A DNA stretch of 64,000 nucleotides from Pedobacter jejuensis (GTDB taxonomy: Bacteria > Bacteroidota > Bacteroidia > Sphingobacteriales > Sphingobacteriaceae): assembly GCF_003725795.1 (NCBI RefSeq), contig NZ_RBEE01000003.1, positions 1 through 64,000 on the forward strand. Direction: 5' to 3'. Below, piece after piece: positions 37,269 through 45,997 of the stretch; within the stretch, counting starts at the first letter, position 1; each line of letters starts with the position of its first letter. The position numbers and the translations under genes were made by a program. Below the pieces are notes generated by a model. That model made no database searches and had not been told where the DNA came from. It saw only the letters and a program-made list of their open reading frames with translations.

Positions 37269-37949
37269 TCAATAACTATGCTCTGATGAGCAATCAGCAT
37301 ATTCTATCTTCAGTTTATTGTAGACGTTACAAACTCCGGGTGCATTCCAGGCAATCCGTTCTGCGGTATTGCGCTGATAAATGGAATGCACTTTCCCCAT
37401 CAAGGTAACCTGGTTGTCAAGAACGGAAACTTCAATTTCCTGATCATCTATAGCCCAGTTTCTCAGAAGTGCATTCTCGATAGTTGCCTTTTCAACATCA
37501 TCTTCGCTCTCAGAACGGATGCTTATATTATTGGTAATCATCCTCACTCCTGGCAGATGATGTACTGCTCTTTCCGCCTCCTCTTTTTGAGCGATCCATT
37601 TGACTTTGCCCTCAAGGGTAACCCAGCCATCCTCAACAAGTACGCTTATACTGTCTTTGATTATATCGGGGCTGAACGCTAACGCTTTCAGAATATCCGA
37701 TGCCAGTGCTTCATCTGTTTTAATTTCATCCGCCCCGAATTTCACCTTAATCTTTTCCTCTACTGCATGTACTCCGGGTATCATCCCTGCAACGTGCTCA
37801 GCTGCTCTTTTTTTGACGTAGCTATCAACCGTCCCTGATAAGGTAACGATGCCTTCATTTGCGCTAACCTCTATATGTGCTGTATCGAGTAATGGCTCGA
37901 GCATTATGGCCTCCGTTACTTCGTTTTTTAGTGTTTCATTGTGTTTCAT
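37269..37949 (-). CDS. Triple BON-domain protein (paralogue 2 of 4)
   Basis: 226 aa: MKHNETLKNEVTEAIMLEPL, then three BON units (IVTLSGTVDSYVKK; WVTLEGKVKWIAQK; QVTLMGKVHSIYQRN) and AERIAWNAPGV near the end, shared with the paralogues. There is no signal peptide. The tail (YADCSSEHSY) is specific to this copy. It heads a BON-ALDH operon with a TGAT-N4-RTCA site 142 bp upstream. Confidence 0.88.
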   Translation of the reverse strand: MKHNETLKNEVTEAIMLEPLLDTAHIEVSANEGIVTLSGTVDSYVKKRAAEHVAGMIPGVHAVEEKIKVKFGADEIKTDEALASDILKALAFSPDIIKDSISVLVEDGWVTLEGKVKWIAQKEEAERAVHHLPGVRMITNNISIRSESEDDVEKATIENALLRNWAIDDQEIEVSVLDNQVTLMGKVHSIYQRNTAERIAWNAPGVCNVYNKLKIEYADCSSEHSY

Positions 37950-38054
37950 TTGATATTGATATTAGTATCTGGTAAAAGTCTCCCTTCAAAACCTATTTAA
38001 TTTGGTCATTTAGTGCCTCGATTTTAAGGAAGAATCAATAGAATTATTAATTAA

Positions 38055-38097
38055 TAAAGGTCTTCCTATTCTATTTCTTCACAAATGATGCAAGTCA
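38055..38097 (-). promoter_or_regulatory. BON-ALDH promoter with FNR-like site
   Basis: TGATGCAAGTCA (38086-38097) is centred 33 bp from the minus-strand box GACCTTTA (38055-38062), which matches four of six bases of TAnnTTTG. Confidence 0.5.
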
Positions 38098-38213
38098 TGA
38101 TGATATAAGACGTTCATCAACGCTTAAAATGCTGATAACTGGTCAACGCTCGAAACAGCGATCAAAGGTTGCCTATTTGTTAACTGTATACGTTGCACCA
38201 TTAAAGAAAAGCT

Positions 38214-38230
38214 TTGCAGGATTCACACTA
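38214..38230 (-). promoter_or_regulatory. Recurring motif AAGTGTGAATCATRYAA, imperfect copy on the minus strand
   Basis: Read on the minus strand it is TAGTGTGAATCCTGCAA, 15 of 17 positions of the consensus, upstream of the BON-ALDH operon. Confidence 0.35.
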
Positions 38231-38423
38231 AGCATATCCTTTCAACCATCGAATAAAATTGAAACGCATATTAGCTTATACCAAAATCTGTATGATGATG
38301 AACATCTACGAACCGCATGACGGGCGTCATTCCCAAAACAGTGCTCAATACTGAATTTTGTTGAATGGGCGGTGTGCCTATAAAATGCTTTTTAGTTTTT
38401 AATCCATCATAAGCGATTCAACT

Positions 38424-38984
38424 ATGAAATTACATATCAGGAATATGGTCAGCAACCCTTGTAAAATGATCGTAAAAAACGAGCTCGATCGGATCGGCTT
38501 AGACTATGAAAGCATTTCACTTGGAGAGGTTGCAATGCGAAACATACCAACAAAAGATGAATACAGGTTGCTTAAAGCAGCACTAATTAGGTTTGGTCTT
38601 GAACTTATGGTAGATAAAAAAGCGATGCTGATTGAGCGAATCAAGAATACGATAATCGATATGGTACACTATACAGATGAGCTACCCAAAGTTAAAAACT
38701 CCAATTACATCAGTGAAAAGATTGAACATGATTACACCTATCTGGCCAATGTATTTTCGCAGGAAACAGGAATGACCATTGAACATTATATTATAAACCA
38801 TAAAATAGAGCGGGCAAAAGAACTGATCCTTTACGATGAATTAAACCTCACTGAAATTTCCTACTTGTTGAACTATAGTAGCGTAGCCCATCTTTCAAGA
38901 CAGTTTAAGCAGGTAACGGGGCTGACAGCCTCATTTTTCAGGAATGCGCCGTTTGATAGTCGTATTGCACTTGAAAATGTTTAG
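38424..38984 (+). CDS. AraC-family transcriptional regulator, short form
   Basis: 186 aa. The C-terminal 100 residues form two helix-turn-helix units of AraC type (YTYLANVFSQETGMTIEHYI; LTEISYLLNYSSVAHLSRQFKQVTG). The N-terminal 80 residues are too short for a cupin sensor domain; this small form is common in Bacteroidetes. The ligand, if any, is unknown. It is divergent from the BON-ALDH operon and sits upstream of another BON gene, so local stress control is plausible. Confidence 0.85.
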   Translation: MKLHIRNMVSNPCKMIVKNELDRIGLDYESISLGEVAMRNIPTKDEYRLLKAALIRFGLELMVDKKAMLIERIKNTIIDMVHYTDELPKVKNSNYISEKIEHDYTYLANVFSQETGMTIEHYIINHKIERAKELILYDELNLTEISYLLNYSSVAHLSRQFKQVTGLTASFFRNAPFDSRIALENV

Positions 38985-39051
38985 GAAAAGATTAAAAAAT
39001 ATTATCCGGATTAGGATATTAAACTGGTACTGGATACAAAACAGAGAAAAA

Positions 39052-39705
39052 ATGAAAAAAAACGAGGAATTACAGAAAGATGTGCAGGATGCCATCAGAT
39101 GGGAACCGCTTTTGCACGCCGCAGAGATCGGAGTAACGGTTAAGGACGGTATTGTTACCTTAACAGGATCAGTTGACAGCTATCGAAAAAAACTTGAAGC
39201 CGAAGAGGCTGCAAAAAACGTATCGGGAGTTAAGGGTGTAGCAGAAGAAATAACGGTTAATTTGGGTTCAGCTTCCAACAGTAATGATACGGATATAGCG
39301 GCCAACGTAATCAATACTTTCAAAGGAGATTCCGAAGTGCCAGATAATCATTTGAGCGTTGAAGTGGAACAAGGATGGGTTACCTTGAGCGGAAAGGTAA
39401 AGTGGAACTATCAGCGTGATGCAGCAGAAAAAGCAGCTACCAACCTCGCTGGTGTAAAAGGAATTTCTAACTACATCGAGATCAGATCTGTTCATGGAGA
39501 TGATATCGAAAAGTCTGCTATTGAAAAAGCAATTAAGCGTAATTCTTCGCTAAAAGATTGTAAGATCAAAGTTAAGGTTTCGGGCAACCAAGTAAACCTG
39601 CACGGACATGTAAGTACTTTTTACCAGAAAGATGAGGCCGGAAGAATGGCCTGGAACGCCTGTGGTGTAACTATGGTTGGCAACGACTTGCTAGTTGAAC
39701 ACTAG
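39052..39705 (+). CDS. Triple BON-domain protein (paralogue 3 of 4)
   Basis: 217 aa from the ATG at 39052, chosen because MKKNEELQKDVQDAIRWEPL matches the start of the other paralogues. The open frame reaches back into the AraC gene (38944), which is not credible coding. Three BON units (IVTLTGSVDSYRKK; WVTLSGKVKWNYQRD; QVNLHGHVSTFYQKD) follow. There is no signal peptide. The last unit is the most divergent of the four paralogues (NACGVTMVGNDLL). Confidence 0.88.
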   Translation: MKKNEELQKDVQDAIRWEPLLHAAEIGVTVKDGIVTLTGSVDSYRKKLEAEEAAKNVSGVKGVAEEITVNLGSASNSNDTDIAANVINTFKGDSEVPDNHLSVEVEQGWVTLSGKVKWNYQRDAAEKAATNLAGVKGISNYIEIRSVHGDDIEKSAIEKAIKRNSSLKDCKIKVKVSGNQVNLHGHVSTFYQKDEAGRMAWNACGVTMVGNDLLVEH

Positions 39706-39733
39706 GTTTTAAAGATGATACTCATCTGGTAAG

Positions 39734-39770
39734 GCATTGGAGACTTAATATTATCCAATGCTTTATATTT
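39734..39770 (+). terminator. Probable intrinsic terminator after BON gene
   Basis: GCATTGG (39734-39740) and CCAATGC (39755-39761) form a 7-bp stem followed by TTTATATTTT. It lies 28 bp after the BON stop and argues against the ATG at 39758 as a start for the next gene. Confidence 0.5.
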
Positions 39771-39820
39771 TAAAAAATCCGACAGAATTTAGTTTATACA
39801 AATCAATTATCCATCAACTG

Positions 39821-40231
39821 ATGTCAATTCAACGAGAGATTACGTGGCTCTTCCTATTATCGATACCAATTGCTTGCGTGGCCTGGACGGTTACGCATGA
39901 GGAAGTTTTCCGCGAACCCAGGGAATATTGTACAAAAAGAAGCCTAAATAGTAAAAGCATTCTGGTTAGGAAATTCTTTTACCTGTTTACCTGCGAATAC
40001 TGTTTTAGCCATTATATTTCAATTATTTTTATAATCCTCACTGACTTTCACCTTTTAATGGATGATTGGAGAGGATATCTGATTGCTGGCTTTTCCCTAG
40101 TCTGGATTGCCAACACCTACATGAGCCTATTCGGACTTATCCGCCAGGACATCTCAAAGGAGAAGGCTGAAATCCGCGAAATCGTTTCCAACTTAAAAGA
40201 AGCTCCACAAAAAAACAATGCAAAAGTGTGA
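39821..40231 (+). CDS. Uncharacterised membrane protein with CxxC motif
   Basis: 136 aa from the ATG at 39821 (MSIQREITWLFLL). The ATG at 39758 lies inside the hairpin above and is less likely. Three hydrophobic segments (TWLFLLSIPIACVAW; HYISIIFIILTDFHLL; YLIAGFSLVWIANTYMSLFGL) and CEYCFSHY, a C-x2-C before a helix that recalls the DUF1360 layout. The charged C-terminus is probably cytoplasmic. Function unknown. Confidence 0.6.
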   Translation: MSIQREITWLFLLSIPIACVAWTVTHEEVFREPREYCTKRSLNSKSILVRKFFYLFTCEYCFSHYISIIFIILTDFHLLMDDWRGYLIAGFSLVWIANTYMSLFGLIRQDISKEKAEIREIVSNLKEAPQKNNAKV

Positions 40232-40240
40232 ATCATGTAA
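40224..40240 (+). promoter_or_regulatory. Recurring motif AAGTGTGAATCATRYAA, copy 3
   Basis: AAGTGTGAATCATGTAA overlaps the last codon and stop of the preceding membrane-protein gene and lies 87 bp before the SHOCT gene. The core is identical to copies 1 and 2. Confidence 0.5.
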
Positions 40241-40327
40241 GGAATAAACAGAATTCCATAAACTGCAAGCGTACTAAAACAGGCAGATTTGTTGAGTCCG
40301 GATGTCTGGTCAAAAATCAATAAAATT

Positions 40328-40543
40328 ATGATGTTTTATGAAAATAATTACTGGGGAATGGATTTCATCTGGTGGTGTATATGGGTAGTATTCCTGTTTT
40401 GGATATTCGCGCTACCCTATCAAATACCTGGACAAAGACACAGAAAAGATACGCCTCTTGATATTTTGAACCGAAGATTTGCATCGGGAGAAATCAGTAA
40501 GGAAGAATTTAAGGAAAGAAAAGATATTCTTCTGGCATCATAA
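40328..40543 (+). CDS. Small SHOCT-domain membrane protein (paralogue 2 of 2)
   Basis: 71 aa from the ATG at 40328, the start that matches its paralogue at 19739-19966; an upstream ATG at 40289 adds 13 unrelated residues. It has a membrane helix (MDFIWWCIWVVFLFWIFAL), the linker QIPGQRHRK and the SHOCT motif ILNRRFASGEISKEEFKERK. It ends before a strong terminator. Confidence 0.78.
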   Translation: MMFYENNYWGMDFIWWCIWVVFLFWIFALPYQIPGQRHRKDTPLDILNRRFASGEISKEEFKERKDILLAS

Positions 40544-40554
40544 TCACAAACCAT

Positions 40555-40582
40555 AAAAACGGCTTATCAAATGCCGTTTTTT
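40555..40582 (+). terminator. Intrinsic terminator after SHOCT gene
   Basis: AAAAACGGC and GCCGTTTTTT form a 9-bp stem with a 9-nt loop and a T-run, 12 bp after the stop codon. Confidence 0.8.
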
Positions 40583-40602
40583 CAAACTTAAAAAAAAATC
40601 GC

Positions 40603-41001
40603 ATGAACGGATTTAAAAGTAGTATCGAAGCGGATACTTTGGAAAATACCAATTTCAGAAAAGTACTCTACACAGGTAAACACCTCCAGGTAGTATTGAT
40701 GAACCTGCCTCCAGGAACGGACATCGGTGAAGAGGTTCACCATTCAAACGACCAGTTTTTCCGTTTTGAAGGCGGGCATGGCAAATGTTTTATAGACGGT
40801 AACGAATATTACGTAAAAGCCGGCGATGCCATTGTGGTTCCTGCTGGTGCAAATCACAATGTTATCAATACCGATACAGAAGTTGACCTAAGCATATACA
40901 CCATTTACGGTCCACCTAACCATAAGGATGGAATTATGAGGGCAACAAAAGAAGCTGCAGAAGAGCATGGCGAGGGATTTGATGGCATGACCACAGAATA
41001 A
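40603..41001 (+). CDS. Cupin-domain protein
   Basis: 132 aa single cupin barrel. Motif 1 is represented by GTDIGEEVHHSNDQFFRFEGG with candidate metal ligands His-His and Glu, and motif 2 by DAIVVPAGANHNVIN with its His. It has no signal peptide. It could be a small metal-dependent enzyme or a ligand-binding protein; no substrate can be named. It starts only 20 bp after the SHOCT terminator. Confidence 0.8.
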   Translation: MNGFKSSIEADTLENTNFRKVLYTGKHLQVVLMNLPPGTDIGEEVHHSNDQFFRFEGGHGKCFIDGNEYYVKAGDAIVVPAGANHNVINTDTEVDLSIYTIYGPPNHKDGIMRATKEAAEEHGEGFDGMTTE

Positions 41002-41114
41002 ACTTAGAAAAAACCCTGTTTTTTACACCTTAAAGAAATCTAAGTAAAAGATATTATCAATGTTAATATCCAAAGAAATGAAAGAGATGTAAACTCCATA
41101 AACACTAATAACTA

Positions 41115-41411
41115 ATGACTACTGAAATAAAAAACATAAGATGGGTTACTTCAGAGGATCTATTTGGAACCCTGAAAACAGATTTTGCCGATTACCTGAA
41201 CAAAAAACTGGATGCAGCAGTTGCAGTTGAATTCGAACGCATTTATGATATTATCAATGTATCTTTTCCGGAAATAATTACTGGCACAGCCTTTCATATT
41301 GTCGTTTCTGAAGAAGAAATTACGCTTTCCACAGATAATACTATTCCTGCAAACAACAGTGAGGCCCTGGAAAAACAGCTTATCGATTTTCTGAAATTGA
41401 ACCTTAATTAA
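41115..41411 (+). CDS. Hypothetical protein
   Basis: 98 aa, acidic, with mixed helix and strand (ITGTAFHIVVSEEEITLSTDN). No motif or family is recognised. The codon pattern and the clear start after a gap make it likely to be real. An inverted repeat GATATTA/TAATATC (41050-41070) lies in its leader. Confidence 0.5.
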   Translation: MTTEIKNIRWVTSEDLFGTLKTDFADYLNKKLDAAVAVEFERIYDIINVSFPEIITGTAFHIVVSEEEITLSTDNTIPANNSEALEKQLIDFLKLNLN

Positions 41412-41483
41412 ACACCTCTTCAATCCAAGGCAATATAGATTATAGGCTTTGCCTTAAAATTGCCCTACCTAGAAAATAGCACC

Positions 41484-41876
41484 ATGATAAAAAAAACAAA
41501 AATCGGCATATGGATGAATCATTCTGTGGCCAACCTAATGGACTATCCAGCGAGCCCTATACTTACAAGGACAGTCGAGTGTGCCTTTACCACAAAAGCT
41601 AAAGAAGAATCACTAACACGTGGGGAAAGCACGATGCACACCAAAGAACAGGGAGAACAGGCAGATTACTATAAGAAATTGGGTGAGCTCATCAGGAAAT
41701 ATGATGAGGTGCTGCTTTTTGGACCTACTGAAGCTAAAACCGAATTGTATAATACTTTTAAGGATAATTATCTGTTTTCGAAAATTAAGGTGGAAATCCG
41801 CTCGGCTGATAAAATGACCGAAAACCAGCAACATGCTTTCGTCAAAACCTACTTTGAATCGAATTCAATAAATTAA
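41484..41876 (+). CDS. Hypothetical protein, possibly eRF1-domain-3-like
   Basis: 130 aa from the ATG at 41484; a TTG at 41460 is also open but unneeded. The second half (YDEVLLFGPTEAKTELYNTF, then KIKVEIRSADKMTENQQHAF) resembles the C-terminal domain of archaeal-type release-factor relatives in bacteria, where a nucleic-acid-like alpha-beta fold ends the protein. The catalytic central domain of those proteins is absent. The assignment is tentative. Confidence 0.55.
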   Translation: MIKKTKIGIWMNHSVANLMDYPASPILTRTVECAFTTKAKEESLTRGESTMHTKEQGEQADYYKKLGELIRKYDEVLLFGPTEAKTELYNTFKDNYLFSKIKVEIRSADKMTENQQHAFVKTYFESNSIN

Positions 41877-41965
41877 TATGGCAGGGCTAAAAGCATCTTT
41901 AAAAACATTTAATGAAGACTAGTTTTCTGGTTCTTGAATCAATAAAAAAATCGGGAGAATATTAA

Positions 41966-42000
41966 AATTAAAAGGGGAGCAAAAAGCTCCCCTTTTAATT
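41966..42000. terminator. Strong bidirectional terminator
   Basis: A perfect 15-bp stem, AATTAAAAGGGGAGC (41966-41980) and its complement (41986-42000), around AAAAA. It sits between convergent genes and abuts the stop codon of the BON gene at 42000. Confidence 0.88.
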
Positions 42001-42671
42001 TAGTCCATCATTAAATAATCGTATTGTACTGAGATTTCATTATCCACAAACCAAACACCCGGAGCGTTCCAGGCGATACGCTGTGCTTCGTCTTTTTGAA
42101 ATAATGAACTTACCTCACCGCTCAGTGTAACACGATTTCCCAAAACGTTTACATGGATATCCTGATCATTAATTGACCAGTTGCGGGCTATGGCTCTTTC
42201 GATGTCGCTTTTTTCAACAGCATCTTTTACATCAGAGGCAATTTTGATGCTATTGATTACTCCTTTTACGCCAAGCAAATTTTTAATAGCCGTTTTTGCA
42301 GCATCTTTTTGATAATTCCAGCTTAGTTCGCCTTCAAGCGTTACCCAACCTTTTTCTACCTTAACCTTAATTTTATCATTGGGTACCTGCCAGCTCCAGT
42401 TTAATGCGTTGAGTACTTCTCTTGCAATATCACCATCTTCTTTTTCGCCCCAGTCGCCAAATCTAACTTCAATATTTTCAACTACTGCCGAAACGCCACT
42501 TACCTTTTTTGCTGCATCTTCTGCCTCTGTTTTTTTAACATAACTGTCAACATTCCCTGTCAAAGTTACTACGCCATCTTTAACTGTTACGCCTATTTCT
42601 GCTGCATTCAAAAGTGGTTCCCATTTAATGGCCTCCTGAACGTCTTTCTGTAAACTTTCGTTACTTTTCAT
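42000..42671 (-). CDS. Triple BON-domain protein (paralogue 4 of 4)
   Basis: 223 aa: MKSNESLQKDVQEAIKWEPL and three BON units (VVTLTGNVDSYVKK; WVTLEGELSWNYQKD; RVTLSGEVSSLFQKD). It is closest to paralogues 1 and 3 at the N-terminus. No signal peptide; a short acidic tail (YDYLMMD). It is divergent from the HAD-phosphoketolase operon. The TGAATTATTTCA site at 42689 is only 18 bp from its start codon, so it may repress or be irrelevant for this gene. Confidence 0.88.
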   Translation of the reverse strand: MKSNESLQKDVQEAIKWEPLLNAAEIGVTVKDGVVTLTGNVDSYVKKTEAEDAAKKVSGVSAVVENIEVRFGDWGEKEDGDIAREVLNALNWSWQVPNDKIKVKVEKGWVTLEGELSWNYQKDAAKTAIKNLLGVKGVINSIKIASDVKDAVEKSDIERAIARNWSINDQDIHVNVLGNRVTLSGEVSSLFQKDEAQRIAWNAPGVWFVDNEISVQYDYLMMD

Positions 42672-42688
42672 CTTTGATGATTTTAGCG

Positions 42689-42731
42689 TGAATTATTTCA
42701 CAATCAAAGGTTGGTCAATTGGTGAGTTTTG
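42689..42731 (+). promoter_or_regulatory. HAD-xfp-aldolase-acg promoter with FNR-like site variant
   Basis: The palindrome GTGAA-TTAT-TTCAC (42688-42701) has TGA and TCA half-sites at the same distance as the other sites but A/T in place of T/A at the fourth base. The plus-strand box GAGTTTTG (42724-42731), five of six bases of TAnnTTTG, is centred exactly 33 bp downstream. This predicts a leader of about 165 nt before 42903. Confidence 0.5.
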
Positions 42732-42799
42732 ATGTTATATCTTTTAATGAAATCCTTATACAATTCACATACAGCTTCTAGAAATTTCTTATACATCAA

Positions 42800-42816
42800 A
42801 AGTGTGAATTCTATAA
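42800..42816 (+). promoter_or_regulatory. Recurring motif, imperfect copy before HAD gene
   Basis: AAGTGTGAATTCTATAA keeps AAGTGTGAAT of the 17-nt consensus and diverges after it. It lies 86 bp before the HAD gene, about the same distance as copy 3 from the SHOCT gene. Confidence 0.3.
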
Positions 42817-42902
42817 AATTATACCGCATTTGTGCAACTCGAAAAACGTCTATCCTTACCATCTTTACCTGATGAGTAGCAAAGGATTTAGAACGTTTAA
42901 AC

Positions 42903-43571
42903 ATGAGAACTAGAACACGCATAACAACACTTTTCGTGGATATCGGTGGCGTATTGCTGAGCGACGGCTGGGACAGAAATGCACGAAAAAGCGCTGCCCA
43001 ACAGTTTAACATTAACCATCAGGAAATGGAAGAAAGGCATCATATTAATTTTGAAACCTATGAACTTGGTAAGATTTCACTAGACACCTATCTCAAAAGT
43101 GCTGTGTTCTATAAAAAAAGGAATTTCGCTTTAGAGGATTTCAGAAGCTTCATGTTTGCAGCTTCGAAACCTTATCCTGAAATGCTGTCTCTAATCACAA
43201 CCTTAAAAGAAAAATACTGTTTAAAAATTGCAGTGGTGAGTAACGAAGGCCGAGAACTAAATGAATACCGTATCCATAAATTCAAATTGGAAGATTTTGT
43301 GGATTCGTTTATTTCTTCCTCTTTCGTGCATCTGCGCAAACCGGATATGGATATTTTCCAAATGGCGATAGACATAGTCCAATCTACGCCATCGGAAATT
43401 CTTTACATCGAAAATCAGCCTGTTTTTATTCAGAATGCTGAGCAGATCGGTATCAGGGGAATTTTGCATAAGAATTATAAGAATACATTAAATGAGCTCA
43501 TTGGATTTGGGCTAGAACCCTTTTCTGCCGATTGCAACGTGCTTAATCAAGAAATTACACTTATCGCATAA
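42903..43571 (+). CDS. HAD-superfamily hydrolase
   Basis: 222 aa. Motif I is [12 protein letters not shown] with the nucleophilic Asp. The cap is helical ([15 protein letters not shown]-like region), motif II is in [10 protein letters not shown], motif III includes the Lys in [10 protein letters not shown], and motif IV is in [11 protein letters not shown]. It is probably a sugar-phosphate or similar phosphatase; the substrate is unknown. It is the first gene of the plus-strand operon with phosphoketolase, aldolase and nitroreductase. Confidence 0.85.
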   Translation: MRTRTRITTLFVDIGGVLLSDGWDRNARKSAAQQFNINHQEMEERHHINFETYELGKISLDTYLKSAVFYKKRNFALEDFRSFMFAASKPYPEMLSLITTLKEKYCLKIAVVSNEGRELNEYRIHKFKLEDFVDSFISSSFVHLRKPDMDIFQMAIDIVQSTPSEILYIENQPVFIQNAEQIGIRGILHKNYKNTLNELIGFGLEPFSADCNVLNQEITLIA

Positions 43572-43612
43572 ATGACAGTTATAAATTACTACGCTTTAAA
43601 CATATAAAAAGA

Positions 43613-45997
43613 ATGGAAGAATTATTATTAGATACCGAATTAGAGCAAATCTCACCGGAACTTTTAAATAAGATGGATGCTTACTGGAGAGCGGCTAATT
43701 ACCTCTCAGTAGGACAGATTTATCTTTATGATAATCCACTGCTCAGGAACAAACTATTATTGTCTCATGTAAAACCCATTGTTGTCGGTCATTGGGGAAC
43801 TACTCCTGGCCAGAACTTTATCTATGTTCACCTTAACCGGGTAATCAAAAAATTTGATTTGAACATGTTTTACATTTCAGGGCCTGGGCATGGAGGGCCA
43901 GCATTGGTTGCCAACACTTATCTGGAGGGCAGCTACACCGAAGTCTATCCTAACATCAGCCAGGATGAAGATGGAATAAAAAAGCTATTTACCCAGTTTT
44001 CGTTTCCAGGTGGAATATCAAGCCATGTGGCCCCAAGTACTCCGGGTTCAATCCATGAAGGTGGAGAACTGGGTTATTCACTAAGCCATGCTTTTGGGGC
44101 TGTTTTCGATAACCCCAAACTTATCGTTGCCTGTATTGTAGGTGATGGCGAAGCGGAAACTGGTCCTCTAGCTACGGCATGGCATTCAAACAAATTTCTT
44201 AACCCAATTACTGATGGAGCGGTATTGCCTATCCTTCACCTTAATGGATATAAAATTAGTAATCCTACGCTCCTAGCCCGCATAGCACATGAAGAATTAG
44301 AACAGTTTTTTAAGGGTTGTGGGTGGAAGCCTTATTTTGTTGAAGGAAACGATCCGGAAAAAATGCACATGGAAATGGCGATTGTTACAGAAAAAGCCGT
44401 GACTGATATACGAAGGTTTCAGGAACATGCAAGAACAAAATCTGACAATACAAGACCACACTGGCCGATGATTGTGCTTCGTTCACCAAAGGGCTGGACA
44501 GGTCCAAAAGTTGTCGATGGTTTGCAGAATGAAGGTACTTTCCGCTCCCATCAGGTTCCAATTCTGGTAGATGAAAAACATCCGCAAAATGTTGTGTTAC
44601 TGGAAAACTGGATGAAAAGTTATAGGGCCAAAGAGCTTTTTGACGAGGAAGGCAGGCTGATACCGGAACTGGCAGCGCTTGCTCCTAAAGGCAACAGCCG
44701 CATGGGTTCCAATCCACACACCAATGGTGGGCTATTGCTTGAAGACCTGATAATGCCGGATTTCCGAGCGTTCGCAATTGATGTACCATCACCCGGAGCA
44801 GTTGAGGGACAGGATACAATGATATTAGCAAAGTTCTTGAGCGAAGTCGTCAGGCTAAACCAAAACAATTTCAGGGTATTTGGTCCGGATGAAACCTTAT
44901 CCAATCTTTTAGGTGCTGTTTTTCAGGTGAGTAACCGTCAGTGGGACGCCAATATACAGGATAATGATGAATTTCTTTCACCGTCAGGACGCATACTGGA
45001 TGCTCAACTCAGTGAGCATCAATGCGAAGGCTGGCTGGAAGGCTATTTGCTTACCGGAAGGCATGGGATTTTTAATAGTTACGAAGCATTTATACGCATC
45101 GTGGATTCCATGTTCAGTCAGCATGCCAAATGGCTGAAGGTTACCAGGGAACTTCCATGGAGAAGAAATATAGCATCGCTGAATTATCTTCTAGCGTCGC
45201 ACGTCTGGCAACAGGATCATAATGGATTTACCCATCAGGATCCAGGCTTTCTGGATCATGTGATCAGTAAAAAAGCAGATGTTGTTAGGGTTTACCTACC
45301 ACCAGATGCGAACTGCCTGCTTTCTGTATTCGATCACTGTCTTCGCAGCAAACACTATGTAAATGTTGTTGTCGCCGGAAAACACGCCTTGCCACAATGG
45401 CTGAACATGCAGCAGGCTGAAACGCATTGCACAGAGGGCATCGGTATCTGGCAATGGGCAAGTAATGACCAGGGTTCAGAACCTGATGTTATTATGGCGA
45501 GTTGTGGCGATACCGTTACACTCGAGCTCCTCGCAGCAGTTTCGATATTAAGGGAACATCTCCCAGAGCTTAAAGTCAGGGTTGTTAATGTGGTTGATTT
45601 GATGAAAATGCAGTCCAGTTCGGAACATCCGCATGGCCTAAGTGAAGTGGATTATGATTCTATATTTACTCGGGATAAACACATTATATTCAACTTTCAT
45701 GGTTATCCATGGCTGGTACACCGCATCAGCTACCGAAGGGCTAACCGCAATCTACATGTACGGGGATATAAAGAAGAAGGAACCATTACAACCCCTTTCG
45801 ACTTGAGGGTACAGAACGAGATTGACCGTTTCCACCTAGTTATCGATGTCATCGATCGTGTACCTAATCTTGGCAGCAAGGGCGCTTATTTAAAACAGCA
45901 ACTGAAGGATAAGCTTATTGAACATAAGCACTATGTAAACAGATATGGAAAAGATATGCCCGAAATACTGGAATGGAAATGGAATATCAAAGTATGA
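43613..45997 (+). CDS. xfp: Xylulose-5-phosphate/fructose-6-phosphate phosphoketolase
   Basis: 794 aa, typical length. TPP-dependent enzyme that cleaves xylulose 5-phosphate or fructose 6-phosphate with inorganic phosphate to acetyl phosphate plus glyceraldehyde 3-phosphate or erythrose 4-phosphate. Signatures: [37 protein letters not shown] and [18 protein letters not shown] (TPP/Mg site), plus the C-terminal [17 protein letters not shown]. Acetyl phosphate can feed AckA (24022-25269) for one ATP. It is co-transcribed with the aldolase, whose ATG overlaps its stop. Confidence 0.95.
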   Translation: MEELLLDTELEQISPELLNKMDAYWRAANYLSVGQIYLYDNPLLRNKLLLSHVKPIVVGHWGTTPGQNFIYVHLNRVIKKFDLNMFYISGPGHGGPALVANTYLEGSYTEVYPNISQDEDGIKKLFTQFSFPGGISSHVAPSTPGSIHEGGELGYSLSHAFGAVFDNPKLIVACIVGDGEAETGPLATAWHSNKFLNPITDGAVLPILHLNGYKISNPTLLARIAHEELEQFFKGCGWKPYFVEGNDPEKMHMEMAIVTEKAVTDIRRFQEHARTKSDNTRPHWPMIVLRSPKGWTGPKVVDGLQNEGTFRSHQVPILVDEKHPQNVVLLENWMKSYRAKELFDEEGRLIPELAALAPKGNSRMGSNPHTNGGLLLEDLIMPDFRAFAIDVPSPGAVEGQDTMILAKFLSEVVRLNQNNFRVFGPDETLSNLLGAVFQVSNRQWDANIQDNDEFLSPSGRILDAQLSEHQCEGWLEGYLLTGRHGIFNSYEAFIRIVDSMFSQHAKWLKVTRELPWRRNIASLNYLLASHVWQQDHNGFTHQDPGFLDHVISKKADVVRVYLPPDANCLLSVFDHCLRSKHYVNVVVAGKHALPQWLNMQQAETHCTEGIGIWQWASNDQGSEPDVIMASCGDTVTLELLAAVSILREHLPELKVRVVNVVDLMKMQSSSEHPHGLSEVDYDSIFTRDKHIIFNFHGYPWLVHRISYRRANRNLHVRGYKEEGTITTPFDLRVQNEIDRFHLVIDVIDRVPNLGSKGAYLKQQLKDKLIEHKHYVNRYGKDMPEILEWKWNIKV

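Larger units (their letters stand above)
37950..38423. other. Gap between divergent BON-ALDH and AraC genes
   Basis: 474 bp without a credible gene; a 63-codon plus-strand frame at 38129-38320 has no family features. It holds the promoter at 38055-38097 and an imperfect copy of the AAGTGTGAATC motif at 38214-38230. Confidence 0.5.

Noticed and set aside
39758-39820. Upstream start for the CxxC membrane protein
   Set aside because: The ATG lies inside the hairpin that ends the BON transcript.
42704-43012. 102-codon minus-strand frame
   Set aside because: It overlaps the HAD start and the intergenic promoter and has no family features.
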